A program made the position numbers and the translations under genes. DNA of 46,414 nt from an uncultured Bacteroidales bacterium (GTDB lineage: Bacteria; Bacteroidota; Bacteroidia; Bacteroidales; UBA932): the NCBI GenBank assembly GCA_944325965.1, contig CALVCB010000009.1:1-46414 (forward strand). The letters run 5' to 3'. Position 1 is the stretch's first letter. Every line of letters begins with the position of its first letter. Below the pieces are notes generated by a model. The model ran no database searches, was not told where the DNA came from, and saw nothing but the letters and a program-made list of their open reading frames with translations. Below are positions 33,030 to 43,411 of the stretch, piece after piece.

Positions 33030-36000
33030 TTATTTGGCTTCTATTTCCTTGAGCATTTCCTTGACAGCCGCTTCCAGCTGCTTGTCTTCACCGTTCAGGA
33101 CTGATGCCGGGTCGTTGTATACCAGGATGTCCGGCTCTATCTGCATGTTCTCCAGATAACGGCCTTCCTTCAGGCCTACGGCCCCTACCTGAGGTATGCC
33201 GAAAATGATGGTAGGGTCTATCTGCTGCTCCCACCATACGGCGGTCATTGTCCCCGGGACAGGTGCCCCGATGAGCTTCCCTATGCCGAGGGTCTTGTAT
33301 ACGTAAGGGAAACCGCAGGCATCGGAATAATTGTTCTCTCCAACCAGAACGCATGAAGGTTTTGTCCATTTGCTGTAAGGCTCGGTCCCGATGTACTGTC
33401 CTCTCGGTTCGAATTTGATATAGGCCTTTCCGTCAAGCAGTGTCGCAAGGTCGTCATGCAGCCATCCGCCTCCGTTGTTCCTTGTGTCGACGATGACCGC
33501 CTCGGCCGTCCTGTACTTCCCGAGCAGTTTCGAATATACTTCCCTGAAGCTGTCGGAGTCCATACCTGCCACATGAACATAACCTACACGTCCTCCGGAC
33601 AGTTTTTCTACCATTTCCTCGCGCTGCCTTACCCACCTTTTGTACAGTTGTGAATAGTCGCTGTATCCGGCTTCAACATAGATTTCCTCGCTCTTTTTTC
33701 CCTTCTTTACTGTCACGAGTACTTTGTCGCCTCCTTTCATTGTCAAGAGGGGGAACCAGTCCATTCCTGCCGTAATCTTCTGTCCGTCAATAGCCTCGAT
33801 TATATCCCCGGCCTTGATTTCAGGATCGGTGATATGGAGCGGGCCACCCTTGAGCACTTCAGCGATTTTCAGACCGTCGCCCTGATAGCCGTAGTCCGGT
33901 ATGAACCCGAGCCGGCCCATGCTCTTTGTCGGAGCTCCGTAGTACCTTGCCCCGGTATGCGAACCGTTAAGTTCTCCAAGCAGTTCGGAGAGCATCTCCT
34001 GGAAATCATAGTTGTTGTCTATGTAAGGAAGGAACCTGCTGTATGCGTCCCTGTACATGGCCCAGTCGATGCCGTGGATGTCTTTGTCGTAGAATTTCTC
34101 GGATACCTGTTTCCATACATGGCTGAAGATGTATTCCCTCTCTTTTGCCGGCCTGTAGTTGAATTCACCGGAGAAGGAAATGTGCTTCTGCGAGCCGGAG
34201 TTCAGGTCGAATTTGGTTATCCCGTTCCCGCTGAGTACATAGAAGGAATTCCCGTCTTTTGTCGGGTAGATGCTTCCTGATACACCCCTTGCCATTACGC
34301 TGATGTCGCCTTCCTTGATGTCAAGGACGCAGAGGTCGTAGCTTTTTTCGAGGCGGCTCACATAGTAGAGCTTTGTCCCTTCCGGATTGAGGTAATGGTC
34401 GCCGAGCCTGCCGGAGAACCTTGTCAGACGTACAATCCTGTCATCCTTGTTCTCGAGGTCGAGTACGAGTTTCTCTGTTTTCTTTTCTGCCTTTGTCGAG
34501 TCCTTTGCTTCCTTCTCCTCCTTCTTTTCTTCCTTCTTCACCTCTTTTTCATCAGCCAGCAGGTCTTCCATTGCATCGCTTTCCTTGTCGCGGGTGAACT
34601 TGTAGAACTCCTTCCCGTCAAAGAACATCGCATATACATCATATTCAGAGCCCCAGCTTCCATGGCTTCTGTACCCGGCACGGTCTGACATCCATGTCAT
34701 CGCCTTTCCTTTGAGCGCCCACCTGAACGCGCCGTCGGTATAGCCGCTTTCCGTCAGGTCTGTGATCTTTCCGGTCTCGATGTCCACGAGGGCTATGTCC
34801 TCGTTGTTCCATCCCCCGTCAGCCTGCCAGTTGCACAGGATGTATCTGCTGTCCGGGCTCCATGAGAAGCTCTGGTCTCCGTCGGAGTATGAATAGTTGA
34901 CGTTCCTGTGCAGTGACTTTTCTTTTCCTGTCTTTATATCCTTTACCACCAGTTCTGTCCTGTCACGCAGGAACCCGAGCCATTTCCCGTCAGGGGAGAC
35001 CGCGGGCTGGAAGCATGTCTGGGCAGGATCCGTGACCATTTTCTCCTCCATCTTGACGCTGTAGGTAAAATACTTGTCGTCCTTGTCCGTAAGGGAAGTT
35101 GAGTATATGCCCCAGTGGCCGTTCCTTTCAGAGGAATAGTACAGTGTCTTTCCGTCTTCGGAGAAGCACAGGTCCCTTTCCTGCTCCGGGGTATCGGTGA
35201 TGCGCTTTGTGGTATTGTATTCCACAGAAGTGACGAATACGTCTCCTCTGAGGATGACAGCCACCTCTTTCCCGTTAGGCGAGACGGCCAGGTCGGAGGC
35301 CCCGCTGGAGATGTTCCTCATGATGTTCTCCCTTTCAATCTGGTCGGAGACAATGCTTATTTTCACCTTTTCCGGCTCTTGGCCTTCCCGGACAGTATAC
35401 AGCTCGCCGTTATATGAGAAAGAGAGTGTACCGTCCCCGGCAACGGAAATGTATCTGACAGGATGTGTGGTGTTACGGGTTATCTGGACAGATTCCTCCG
35501 GGTCCGAAAGGGAACTCCTGTATATATTAAAGGAGCCGTCCTGCTCGCTGAGATAGTAGAACGTGTCCCCGTCGGAGGCGAATACCGGATTCCTGTCCTC
35601 TCCCTTGAAGGTTGATAGTTTTTCGAAAGAGCCCTGACCGTTTATTCCGAAGCCGTTCTGGCCCGGGGCCGGCCTGTAGACCCATACATCACGAGTGACG
35701 GACGAAGTGTGGTGTTTCCTGAAAGGGTCTTCATATCCTTTCCAGTCCTCATAGAGGACAATGCCGTCTTTGTTTATGCTCAGGCTGGATACGGGAAGGG
35801 ATGTGATGAATTCCGGCCTCCCTCCTTCAGGGCCTACCGCATACAGCTGTGCTGCGTTTCCCGGGAACCCGTCATAGGATGCATCCTGCTGCAGGTTTGC
35901 CGAGAAGACGATCCTGCCGTCCGGAAGGACTGCGAGCGGGGTCTCTTTCCCGGGATAGGCAGTCACCCTTGCCGGCGAGCCCCCTTCAGCGGATGTAATA

Positions 36001-36275
36001 TAGATGTCCTTGTCTGCATCACGGTAGGAGCTGAATACAATGCTCTTTCCGTCCGGTGTCCAGATCGGGTCCGAATCATAGGCCGGGTTGCTGGTGATCT
36101 GCACAGCCTTGCCTCCGGCTGAATTCACTACATAGATGTCCCCCTTATAGCAGAATGCGATCTTGCTCCCGTCGGGAGAGATGCAGTTTCTTCGTAACCA
36201 CAGAGGGGAGTCTTCAGCCGCGGACATGCTCCCTGCGAGGAGCAGGGCTGAAACGGTCATGAGAATTTGTTTCAT
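33030..36275 (-). CDS. Tricorn-like S41 protease
   Basis: Exported serine protease of 1081 residues, related to the tricorn protease. Order: signal peptide (to about 19), two beta-propeller regions with WD40/PD40-like repeats (SPDGSKIAFCYKGDIYVV, TPDGKSIVFSSYRDADKDIY), a Lys/Glu-rich insert near 570-600 (EVKKEEKKEEKEAKDSTKAE), a core domain with His734 in DIHGIDW, a PDZ domain (about 765-855), and the C-terminal S41 domain with the probable nucleophile Ser984 in GENNYSDACG and Glu1042 in YLENMQIEPD. These match the tricorn catalytic residues. In Bacteroidota such enzymes are periplasmic peptidases. Monocistronic, with its own promoter and terminator. Confidence 0.92.
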   Translation of the reverse strand: MKQILMTVSALLLAGSMSAAEDSPLWLRRNCISPDGSKIAFCYKGDIYVVNSAGGKAVQITSNPAYDSDPIWTPDGKSIVFSSYRDADKDIYITSAEGGSPARVTAYPGKETPLAVLPDGRIVFSANLQQDASYDGFPGNAAQLYAVGPEGGRPEFITSLPVSSLSINKDGIVLYEDWKGYEDPFRKHHTSSVTRDVWVYRPAPGQNGFGINGQGSFEKLSTFKGEDRNPVFASDGDTFYYLSEQDGSFNIYRSSLSDPEESVQITRNTTHPVRYISVAGDGTLSFSYNGELYTVREGQEPEKVKISIVSDQIERENIMRNISSGASDLAVSPNGKEVAVILRGDVFVTSVEYNTTKRITDTPEQERDLCFSEDGKTLYYSSERNGHWGIYSTSLTDKDDKYFTYSVKMEEKMVTDPAQTCFQPAVSPDGKWLGFLRDRTELVVKDIKTGKEKSLHRNVNYSYSDGDQSFSWSPDSRYILCNWQADGGWNNEDIALVDIETGKITDLTESGYTDGAFRWALKGKAMTWMSDRAGYRSHGSWGSEYDVYAMFFDGKEFYKFTRDKESDAMEDLLADEKEVKKEEKKEEKEAKDSTKAEKKTEKLVLDLENKDDRIVRLTRFSGRLGDHYLNPEGTKLYYVSRLEKSYDLCVLDIKEGDISVMARGVSGSIYPTKDGNSFYVLSGNGITKFDLNSGSQKHISFSGEFNYRPAKEREYIFSHVWKQVSEKFYDKDIHGIDWAMYRDAYSRFLPYIDNNYDFQEMLSELLGELNGSHTGARYYGAPTKSMGRLGFIPDYGYQGDGLKIAEVLKGGPLHITDPEIKAGDIIEAIDGQKITAGMDWFPLLTMKGGDKVLVTVKKGKKSEEIYVEAGYSDYSQLYKRWVRQREEMVEKLSGGRVGYVHVAGMDSDSFREVYSKLLGKYRTAEAVIVDTRNNGGGWLHDDLATLLDGKAYIKFEPRGQYIGTEPYSKWTKPSCVLVGENNYSDACGFPYVYKTLGIGKLIGAPVPGTMTAVWWEQQIDPTIIFGIPQVGAVGLKEGRYLENMQIEPDILVYNDPASVLNGEDKQLEAAVKEMLKEIEAK

Positions 36276-36330
36276 ATAAAATTGAAATTAAGAATAATTT
36301 CTTTATTTATAGTAAGTTATGTGTCGTGGT

Positions 36331-36345
36331 CCTGCCTGTGGCAGG
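36331..36345 (-). other. Hairpin in the S41 protease leader
   Basis: CCTGCC (36331-36336) pairs with GGCAGG (36340-36345) around a 3-base loop, within the roughly 80-base 5' leader of the protease gene. Confidence 0.4.
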
Positions 36346-36359
36346 GTCAGAGGGACTTG

Positions 36360-36391
36360 CAAAGTTATAAAAATGTAATATAAGAACCAAT
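36360..36391 (-). promoter_or_regulatory. Putative S41 protease promoter
   Basis: ATTG, 20 bases, then TAACTTTG (complement of 36360-36367) on the minus strand. The -7 box has the same sequence as that of the divergent sigma factor promoter. Confidence 0.55.
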
Positions 36392-36420
36392 ATTGCGTAC
36401 TTCCCGGTCAGGAAAAAATT

Positions 36421-36452
36421 CTTGCAAAATTTCACGGCAGAGTGTAACTTTG
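36421..36452 (+). promoter_or_regulatory. Putative promoter of the ECF sigma gene
   Basis: CTTG (36421-36424), 20 bases, then TAACTTTG (36445-36452). The expected start site lies only about 6 bases before the ATG at 36464, giving an almost leaderless message. Confidence 0.6.
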
Positions 36453-36463
36453 GCATCCTGAAT

Positions 36464-37033
36464 ATGCTGCTTGATAACACATCATTCGAGAATCTATACT
36501 ACGAGTATAGCGACAGGTTGTGCAACTACGCTTCACATTATCTGTCCGACAGGGCCATGGCCGGAGACATCGTTCAGGATGCATATATCCACCTCTGGGA
36601 GAAATATAAGGGAAAGGAATCCGAAGAATGGCATCCCCTCCTTTTTACCATGGTCAGGAACCGGTGCATAGACAGGCTCAGGCATCTGGAGTTTTCCGGG
36701 ACCAGGGCCTTCGTGACCCCTCTTTCCGAAGTATGCGAAGACCGCCTTTACCATTCTGACTTCCATTCGGACAGCAAGACCATCTATGGAGAACTGTCTG
36801 CCCAGATCAGCAATGTCCTGGACCGTCTCCCTGAAAAATGCAGGGAGGTTTTCGTCATGAGCCGTTTCCGCGGCATGAAGAACAGGGAGATAGCCTCCAG
36901 CCTCGGAATATCGGAAAAGGCTGTCGAGAAACATATCTCCCGCGCCCTCAGGGTTTTCAAGGAAGAACTGCACAAAAGCGGCTATCTCGGACATGACCTG
37001 AGGCTCCTGCTGCTTTTCCTTCTCAGTGCCTGA
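36464..37033 (+). CDS. ECF-family RNA polymerase sigma factor
   Basis: Cytoplasmic sigma factor of 189 residues that would direct RNA polymerase to its own locus. Region 2 is FENLYYEYSDRLCNYASHYL followed by DIVQDAYIHLWEKY; region 4 is LDRLPEKCREVFVMSRFRGMKNREIASSLGISEKAVEKHISRAL, the helix-turn-helix that reads the -35 element. The start at 36464 (MLLDNTSFENLYYEY) follows the promoter directly; a longer frame to 36422 would include the promoter. It is followed by a FecR anti-sigma gene and an STN-containing SusC gene, the standard trans-envelope signalling arrangement of Bacteroidota. Confidence 0.93.
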   Translation: MLLDNTSFENLYYEYSDRLCNYASHYLSDRAMAGDIVQDAYIHLWEKYKGKESEEWHPLLFTMVRNRCIDRLRHLEFSGTRAFVTPLSEVCEDRLYHSDFHSDSKTIYGELSAQISNVLDRLPEKCREVFVMSRFRGMKNREIASSLGISEKAVEKHISRALRVFKEELHKSGYLGHDLRLLLLFLLSA

Positions 37034-37116
37034 AATATAATCTTAACAATAAATTCCCGTTTCCGGGGTAGGGGGAGACGCCTCCTGTTCGTTTTTAACA
37101 TAAAAAACGGCATGAT

Positions 37117-38082
37117 ATGGACAAGGACTCCCTGAAAAGGCTGGCTTTCCTGTATTTTGAAGGAAAGTCCGACCGCAGTTCCGAAAAGGAACTCTATGAC
37201 CGCATATCTACCTCGGAGCAGGCGAGGGCAGAGTATGATGCCCTGGAGGAAGAGTGGAAGGCAGGAAATATACCTACTGTCGCCCAGAGGCAGTCCTTCG
37301 AGGCTATGACAGGACGTATAGTCGCCAGAAGGAGGATGCGCATACTTAGGATATGCCTGTCTTCCGCAGCAGCGGCCATCGCTGTCCTGCTGGTAGTGAC
37401 AGGTATCCGTTCCGGAGGGGATACGGGATCCCGGCAGCTGTACCTTACGACTGTAAGTACCGGATACGGGGAGAAGACGCGCCTGATACTGCCTGACAGT
37501 ACGGAAGTATGGCTGCATGCCGCCACTACGCTGACCTATTCGGACAGCTTCAACAGGGAAGACAGGAAGGTCAGCCTGTCAGGAGAAGCATTCTTCGATG
37601 TCACGCACGATGAGGACCTCCCTTTCATTGTGGAGCTCGGCGGGAGCTCCATAACAGTCAAGGGCACCCGTTTCGATGTAGCCGCATACAGTTCAGAGGA
37701 GGACATTACCGCAGCCCTGCTTGAAGGATCCATAATCTTCCGTTCAGAGAATGCCATTGTAGACCTGCATCCCGGTGAGGTGCTGACGTACGACCTGAAG
37801 GATGAGAGCATCCTCCGCAGCCAGGCCGACGTGGACAGCTATGCCGCATGGATAAACGGGAAGCTCGACTATCCCGAGGTGACGCTGGACAAGTTGCTCG
37901 ACAGGCTTTCCTCCATATATGGAGTGGACTTTGTCTATTTTCCGGAAAAATACAGGGAAAAGAAATTCAGGATCATCCTCAACGGCGACGAGTCCCTGTC
38001 CGATCTTCTTGAAGCCATCTCATTCGTCGCCCCTATGGAATATGAGATGAAAGACGGAAAAATATACATAAAAGAACGCTGA
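37117..38082 (+). CDS. FecR-type anti-sigma factor
   Basis: Inner-membrane regulator of 321 residues that would hold the preceding sigma factor inactive until signalled by the SusC N-terminal domain. The cytoplasmic N-terminus (1-73) is followed by one membrane span (about 75-96), the periplasmic FecR domain (LTTVSTGYGEKTRLILPDST, SLSGEAFFDVTHDEDLPFIV, VKGTRFDVAAYSSEE) and the C-terminal DUF4974-like domain (LDYPEVTLDKLLDRLSSIYGVDF). The gene order sigma-FecR-SusC and the matching STN domain support the role. Confidence 0.93.
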   Translation: MDKDSLKRLAFLYFEGKSDRSSEKELYDRISTSEQARAEYDALEEEWKAGNIPTVAQRQSFEAMTGRIVARRRMRILRICLSSAAAAIAVLLVVTGIRSGGDTGSRQLYLTTVSTGYGEKTRLILPDSTEVWLHAATTLTYSDSFNREDRKVSLSGEAFFDVTHDEDLPFIVELGGSSITVKGTRFDVAAYSSEEDITAALLEGSIIFRSENAIVDLHPGEVLTYDLKDESILRSQADVDSYAAWINGKLDYPEVTLDKLLDRLSSIYGVDFVYFPEKYREKKFRIILNGDESLSDLLEAISFVAPMEYEMKDGKIYIKER

Positions 38083-38138
38083 TTACAGGCGGACATACCA
38101 TTTAACTCTATTATTCAATAATTTATCTGACTTGAAAA

Positions 38139-41100
38139 ATGAAGAACAGAAGATTGTTTAAATGCCTGTTCCTCGTACTGGCTTTCTGGGCCGTGCATCT
38201 GCCGGGATATGCCCAGGATGTCACTCGGGAATTCAGGGACATGGCTCTGTCGGATGTCATCAGGGAGCTTGAACAGCTGACAGATTATTCTTTCATTTAT
38301 GAAAGCGAGGACCTTCGCACCGCACCGAGGGTGACGGCGGACTTCGTCAGGTCTTCAATCGCACAAGTGCTTTCGGAGATCATCTCTCCTCCGTTGAAGT
38401 ATGACATCAAAGGCAACATCGTAGCCATAACCAAGGATGCCGGTAAAGGTGACGGGCCCGGAGCGGACTCCGAGACTGTGATAGCCGGGACAGTGACGGA
38501 CGCTATTACCGGGGAGCCTGTCATAGGTGCCGCGGTGTGGGTGAAGGACACCCCAATAGGAGTGGTTACGGACGTGGACGGCAAGTACGAGATGTCATTC
38601 AAGGGGAACTACGGCTACATAAGTGTCTCCTATCTCGGATATCTTGACCAGGAGATTGCGGTCGGGAAAGGCGTCCAGATGATCAATGTCAGGCTTGAGC
38701 CCAACGAGAACCAGATAGACGAGGCTGTGGCCATAGGGTACGGCCACCAGACAAGGGCCAGTATCGTCGGGGCGATAGCTTCTGTCAGCCCTGCGGAAAT
38801 GAAGGTCCCGGTGTCGAAGATATCCAATTCGCTGGCAGGACGGCTTTCCGGTGTCATATCCGTACAGAGGAGCGGTGAGCCAGGGCAGGGGTCAACGTTC
38901 TGGATACGGGGAATTAGCACGTTCGGTGCCAATTCCAATCCGCTTGTCCTGGTGGACGGCATAGAGCGTGATCTGGATCTCGTGGATGTTGAGGATATCA
39001 AGGAGTTCTCTGTCCTGAAGGACGCGGCAGCTACTGCTGTCTACGGTGTACGGGGCGCAAACGGGGTCATCCTCATCACCACACGCAGCGGGGATGCCGG
39101 CAAGCCGAAGGTCACGGTCAAGGTGGAGAGCGGGATTGTCACCCCTACGAAGATCCCTGATATGGCAGACGCAGTGCAGTTCTGCCAGATGTACAATGAT
39201 GCGGCAGGGTATGAATATTACAGCCCGGAATACATTAACAGGGTGATAGACCGTTCGGACCCTGATCTCTATCCTAACGTGGACTGGGTGAATACCATTT
39301 TCAAGGACATCAGCAACAACACGAGGGCCAACGTAAACGTAAGCGGCGGCAACAGCACGGTGAAATATTACGTCTCAGGAGGTTTCTACAATGAGAACGG
39401 GCTCTTCAAGAATGACCCGATGCTGAACTACAACACGGGCACCTATTACCGCAAATTCAATTTCAGGGCCAACGTGGACGTAAAGATAACCCGCTATACT
39501 TCCATGAATATCAATCTTGCGACCACTTTCGAACAGAAGAACCAGGGCGGGACAAATGCGGACACCATCTGGGAATATGCCCTGAAGGCACCGTCCAACA
39601 TTTTCCCTCCGGTATATTCAAACGGAAAGTATCCGGGACCGGGAGGGCAGCAGGGATACAACCCTTATGCACTGCTGACCCAGACCGGCTACAGGCAGAA
39701 CTTTTACAACAATGCGCAGTCTCTCGCCAGCATCACACATGATTTCTCATGGCTGACTACAGGTCTCACGGCTACATTAAAGGCATCTTTCGACGCACAG
39801 AATACGGCATACCAGAACAGGACCAAGACCGCGGAGCAGTGGGGCAATGCCTACCGCGACGAACAGGGAGTACTGCAGATGACCCAGCTCGTGGAAGGTT
39901 CCCAGACTCTCGACTTTTCTTACGGCAACGGCGGATGGCGGTCACTGTACCTTGAGGCAAGCGCCAATTATCTCAGGTCTTTCGGAAAGCACAATGTCTC
40001 CGGGCTCCTTCTGTACCAGCAGTCACAGAGGAACTACATCGGGAACAGCGCCACCGATTCGCAGGCTGCCCTTCCGTACCGCCATCAGGGCCTTGCCTTC
40101 CGTGCCACATACAACTATGCAAACCGGTATTTCATTGAATTCAACGCAGGTTACAACGGTTCCGAAAACTTCTCTCCGGGCCATCGCTTCGGGTTCTTCC
40201 CTTCAGTGGCTGCCGGATGGATGCTCTCGAACGAAAAATTCTGGGAGCCTGTATCGGATGTTGTCAGCGAATTCAAGATAAAAGGTTCTTACGGACTTGT
40301 CGGCAACGACCAGATAGGAGGTAACCGGAGGTTCATCTACCTAGAGACGATAAATGACGGGAACAGCTATTATTTCGGAGAATCGGTACACAGCGAGAAC
40401 TCATTGATAATGGGAGAGTGGCCCAACGACCAGGTCGGCTGGGAAAAGGCAAGGAAACTGGATCTGGGAGTGGAGTTGTCCCTGTTCGACAAACTGAAGC
40501 TCCAGGTGGACTACTTCCATGAATACCGCTCGGGTATATTCCTGCAGCGCAACTCCATACCTGTATATGTGGGCATAACATCGGACCCTTACGTCAATAT
40601 GGGAAAGATGCGCAACCAGGGCTGGGACGCATCCTTCCAGTACGACCACACCATCGGGGAAGTCACACTCTCGGCCATGGGTAACTTCACTTTCGCCAGG
40701 AATGTGATCCTGGACCAGGATGAACCGGCATGGTCAGAGCCTTACATGAACAGGACCGGACAGGCAAGGTACCAGCAGTTCGGTTATGTTTCCGACGGGC
40801 TGTTCCAGAACTGGGAAGACATAGCCTCGTCTCCTGACCAGTCATTCTTCGGGGACATCGAACCTGGAGACATCAAGTATAAGGACCTTAACATGGACGG
40901 GGTGATTGATGAACTTGACCAGAAGGCCATCGGCTACACCGACATCCCGGAGATAGTCTACGGTTTCGGGCTCTCCGTACTTTGGAAGGGATTCGACGTA
41001 TCGGTGTTCTTCCAGGGCATAAACCATGTGAATTTCTCCATAAACTCTACGATGGTACGCGGTTTTACGGCGGCAAGGCCTGCTGACAGCAACATCTTCA

Positions 41101-41429
41101 GCGACATCTACGGAAATTACTGGACAGAAGACAACCCAGGGGCCAAATATCCGCGGCTTTCCACCCATGATATCCAGAACAACAGCGTCAGCTCGGACTT
41201 CTGGATGGTCGACGGAAGCTATCTCAGGCTCAAGAATGCCGAAATAGGATATACTTTACCAAGGGCTCTGACGCAGAAAATGAAGCTTTCCAACATAAGA
41301 TTTTATCTTTCCGGGACCAACCTGCTGACATTCAGTCCGTTCAAACTCTGGGACCCTGACCTTCAGACCGGTCCTGACAACTACCCGAACAATATTGTCG
41401 TCAACCTTGGAGTCACATTGTCCTTCTGA
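38139..41429 (+). CDS. SusC-type TonB-linked transporter with STN signalling domain
   Basis: Outer-membrane transporter of 1096 residues. After the signal peptide (to about 25, PGYAQDV) comes an STN domain (about 26-100; FRDMALSDVIRELEQLTDYSFIYE), which contacts the FecR protein. A carboxypeptidase-like domain (about 115-200), the plug (TAVYGVRGANGVILITTRSG) and the barrel ending in VNLGVTLSF follow. The plug region is clearly related to that of the other SusC in this window (for example RASIVGAIASV versus RASIVGSITSV), but the left one has no STN domain. It is followed 26 bases later by susD. The substrate is unknown. Confidence 0.95.
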   Translation: MKNRRLFKCLFLVLAFWAVHLPGYAQDVTREFRDMALSDVIRELEQLTDYSFIYESEDLRTAPRVTADFVRSSIAQVLSEIISPPLKYDIKGNIVAITKDAGKGDGPGADSETVIAGTVTDAITGEPVIGAAVWVKDTPIGVVTDVDGKYEMSFKGNYGYISVSYLGYLDQEIAVGKGVQMINVRLEPNENQIDEAVAIGYGHQTRASIVGAIASVSPAEMKVPVSKISNSLAGRLSGVISVQRSGEPGQGSTFWIRGISTFGANSNPLVLVDGIERDLDLVDVEDIKEFSVLKDAAATAVYGVRGANGVILITTRSGDAGKPKVTVKVESGIVTPTKIPDMADAVQFCQMYNDAAGYEYYSPEYINRVIDRSDPDLYPNVDWVNTIFKDISNNTRANVNVSGGNSTVKYYVSGGFYNENGLFKNDPMLNYNTGTYYRKFNFRANVDVKITRYTSMNINLATTFEQKNQGGTNADTIWEYALKAPSNIFPPVYSNGKYPGPGGQQGYNPYALLTQTGYRQNFYNNAQSLASITHDFSWLTTGLTATLKASFDAQNTAYQNRTKTAEQWGNAYRDEQGVLQMTQLVEGSQTLDFSYGNGGWRSLYLEASANYLRSFGKHNVSGLLLYQQSQRNYIGNSATDSQAALPYRHQGLAFRATYNYANRYFIEFNAGYNGSENFSPGHRFGFFPSVAAGWMLSNEKFWEPVSDVVSEFKIKGSYGLVGNDQIGGNRRFIYLETINDGNSYYFGESVHSENSLIMGEWPNDQVGWEKARKLDLGVELSLFDKLKLQVDYFHEYRSGIFLQRNSIPVYVGITSDPYVNMGKMRNQGWDASFQYDHTIGEVTLSAMGNFTFARNVILDQDEPAWSEPYMNRTGQARYQQFGYVSDGLFQNWEDIASSPDQSFFGDIEPGDIKYKDLNMDGVIDELDQKAIGYTDIPEIVYGFGLSVLWKGFDVSVFFQGINHVNFSINSTMVRGFTAARPADSNIFSDIYGNYWTEDNPGAKYPRLSTHDIQNNSVSSDFWMVDGSYLRLKNAEIGYTLPRALTQKMKLSNIRFYLSGTNLLTFSPFKLWDPDLQTGPDNYPNNIVVNLGVTLSF

Positions 41430-41455
41430 CAATACCTTTTATAAAGAAAACATAT

Positions 41456-43381
41456 ATGGAAAAGATACACAGAATAACATCATTGCTGATATTGTCCCTC
41501 ACCGTTGCGGCATGCGACAGTTTCCTGGACAGGCAGCCGGACGACCAGCTGACCTCGGAGAATGTCTTTGAGCGGGAGGAATCAACGTGGGAATATCTCG
41601 TTAACGTATATTCTTTTGTACTCAGGTACGCGGAAGACGGCGGCTATGACAAGAATTCTCTGGCCATACCTGCTTCTGACGAGGCCTCCTGTGCCTATAC
41701 GGGGAACCGCTCGTTTGCATTGTGGACGCACAACCAGCTTACCCCGATGACCATCCATGCCGGATACCGCACCGGACCTTACTCTGACCAGTACAGGGGA
41801 ATAAGGGAAGCCACGTTCTTCATGGATAATGTGGGCTCATGCCCTGAACTCACGCCCGAGGAAAAGTCCATATGGAGTGCGGAGGCCCGTTTCCTTAGGG
41901 CATATTACTATACGGAGCTCCTGAAATGGAACGGACCGGTCATATTCAACGGGGACGGGACAGTCGACTTCAATGACCCGGACCTGGACAAGGTGGACCG
42001 TTCCCCATGGGAGACCATCGTAAGGTGGGTGGCCCATGAATACGACCTTGCCGCCGAGGCCCTTCCTGACTCCTGGGGAGGACAGGACTTAGGGCGTGCT
42101 ACAAAGGGGGCTGCCCTTGCCATGAAGGCGCGTCTGCTGCTGTACAATGCATCCCCGCTGTTTAACGGACAGAACGGCACCGGCATGTATGACGGGGTTG
42201 TCAACAGGTTCGGAGAGCAGCTTTTCAATACAGAATATGACCGGGAGCGCTGGAAAGAGGCCGCCGATGCCGCCAAGGCTGTCATTGACATGAACCAGTA
42301 CAGCCTCGTCGATGACCCGGACCGTTCTCCGATTGAAAATATCCATGAGGCGTTCATAAGCATGAATTCCCCGGAGAACATATTCGTGAGGCAGGAAGAT
42401 GGCCGTGCATGGAGGATAGGCAGTACGCCATCGGGGATAGGGGGCACGTCTTATGGCGGAGTCGCCGCTACGCAGAAGCTTGTCGATGCATTCGCGATGG
42501 AAAACGGGCGTTACCCTATTGCAAACATGGAAGACGCCTCATACAACAACGGCCTGGGCGTAATAGATATAGACCCTGAATCAGGATATACCGAGACAGG
42601 ATATACCCAGTTTGTCAACCCGTTCTTCGAGCTGTTCCCTACAGCCCCTCAGACAACTCCTGTCAATACTATGAACATGTACGTCGGCAGAGAGCCGCGT
42701 TTCTATGCCAACATATTCTGGAGCGGCCAGACATGGGTCTCAGGAACAGTTGTCAGACCGGACATCCAGTTCTACCAGAGGGGCGCAAACGGTCCTATGA
42801 CATCCAACAACTATCCTCCGACCGGATATCTGTGCATCAAATTCATAGACCCTACACTCAATACTACAGCCGGCAACGACAGCGGCGTATACGGCTACAT
42901 GTCCTGGCCGATGATCAGATATGCGGATGTCCTGCTCATGTATGCCGAGGCCCTCATCGAGTATGACTGTGTAGCGTATCAGGACGAAATACTCGGTGCG
43001 TGGAACCGGGTGCGCAGCCGTGCCGGTGTCGGTAACATTGAAGATGTGTATCCTGAGATTATAGGTGACCATGACCTTATGCAGAAATATATCAGGAGGG
43101 AAAGGATGGTAGAGCTGTGCTTCGAGGGCCTCAGGTATTTCGACACGAGGAGATGGATGATTGCAGAACAGGAAGACAACGGGGAAGTCGTAGGGTGCAA
43201 CATAAGTGCTACCGACCATTCAATGGGCGGAGACTACTGGCAGAGGACATCTGTATTCGACTGCTACGGAGAGGGCGGCTTCATGACACGCCGCACGTTC
43301 ACACAGAGGAATTACCTTCTGCCTGTCAACCAGGAAGAACTCGACAGGGTCCCTGGCATGACGCAGAACCCGGGATGGTAG
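41456..43381 (+). CDS. SusD/RagB-family nutrient-binding lipoprotein
   Basis: Surface lipoprotein of 641 residues paired with the preceding SusC. The lipobox TVAAC places the acylated cysteine at 20, followed by DSFLDRQPDDQLTSENVF, a typical SusD start. C-terminal family motifs include IRYADVLLMYAEALIEY, WNRVRSRAGVGNI and YIRRERMVELCFEGLRYFDTRRWMIAE. It would bind the ligand at the cell surface and act as a lid on the transporter. Confidence 0.95.
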   Translation: MEKIHRITSLLILSLTVAACDSFLDRQPDDQLTSENVFEREESTWEYLVNVYSFVLRYAEDGGYDKNSLAIPASDEASCAYTGNRSFALWTHNQLTPMTIHAGYRTGPYSDQYRGIREATFFMDNVGSCPELTPEEKSIWSAEARFLRAYYYTELLKWNGPVIFNGDGTVDFNDPDLDKVDRSPWETIVRWVAHEYDLAAEALPDSWGGQDLGRATKGAALAMKARLLLYNASPLFNGQNGTGMYDGVVNRFGEQLFNTEYDRERWKEAADAAKAVIDMNQYSLVDDPDRSPIENIHEAFISMNSPENIFVRQEDGRAWRIGSTPSGIGGTSYGGVAATQKLVDAFAMENGRYPIANMEDASYNNGLGVIDIDPESGYTETGYTQFVNPFFELFPTAPQTTPVNTMNMYVGREPRFYANIFWSGQTWVSGTVVRPDIQFYQRGANGPMTSNNYPPTGYLCIKFIDPTLNTTAGNDSGVYGYMSWPMIRYADVLLMYAEALIEYDCVAYQDEILGAWNRVRSRAGVGNIEDVYPEIIGDHDLMQKYIRRERMVELCFEGLRYFDTRRWMIAEQEDNGEVVGCNISATDHSMGGDYWQRTSVFDCYGEGGFMTRRTFTQRNYLLPVNQEELDRVPGMTQNPGW

Positions 43382-43411
43382 GATATATGAATGAAAAACA
43401 ATGACGCAACT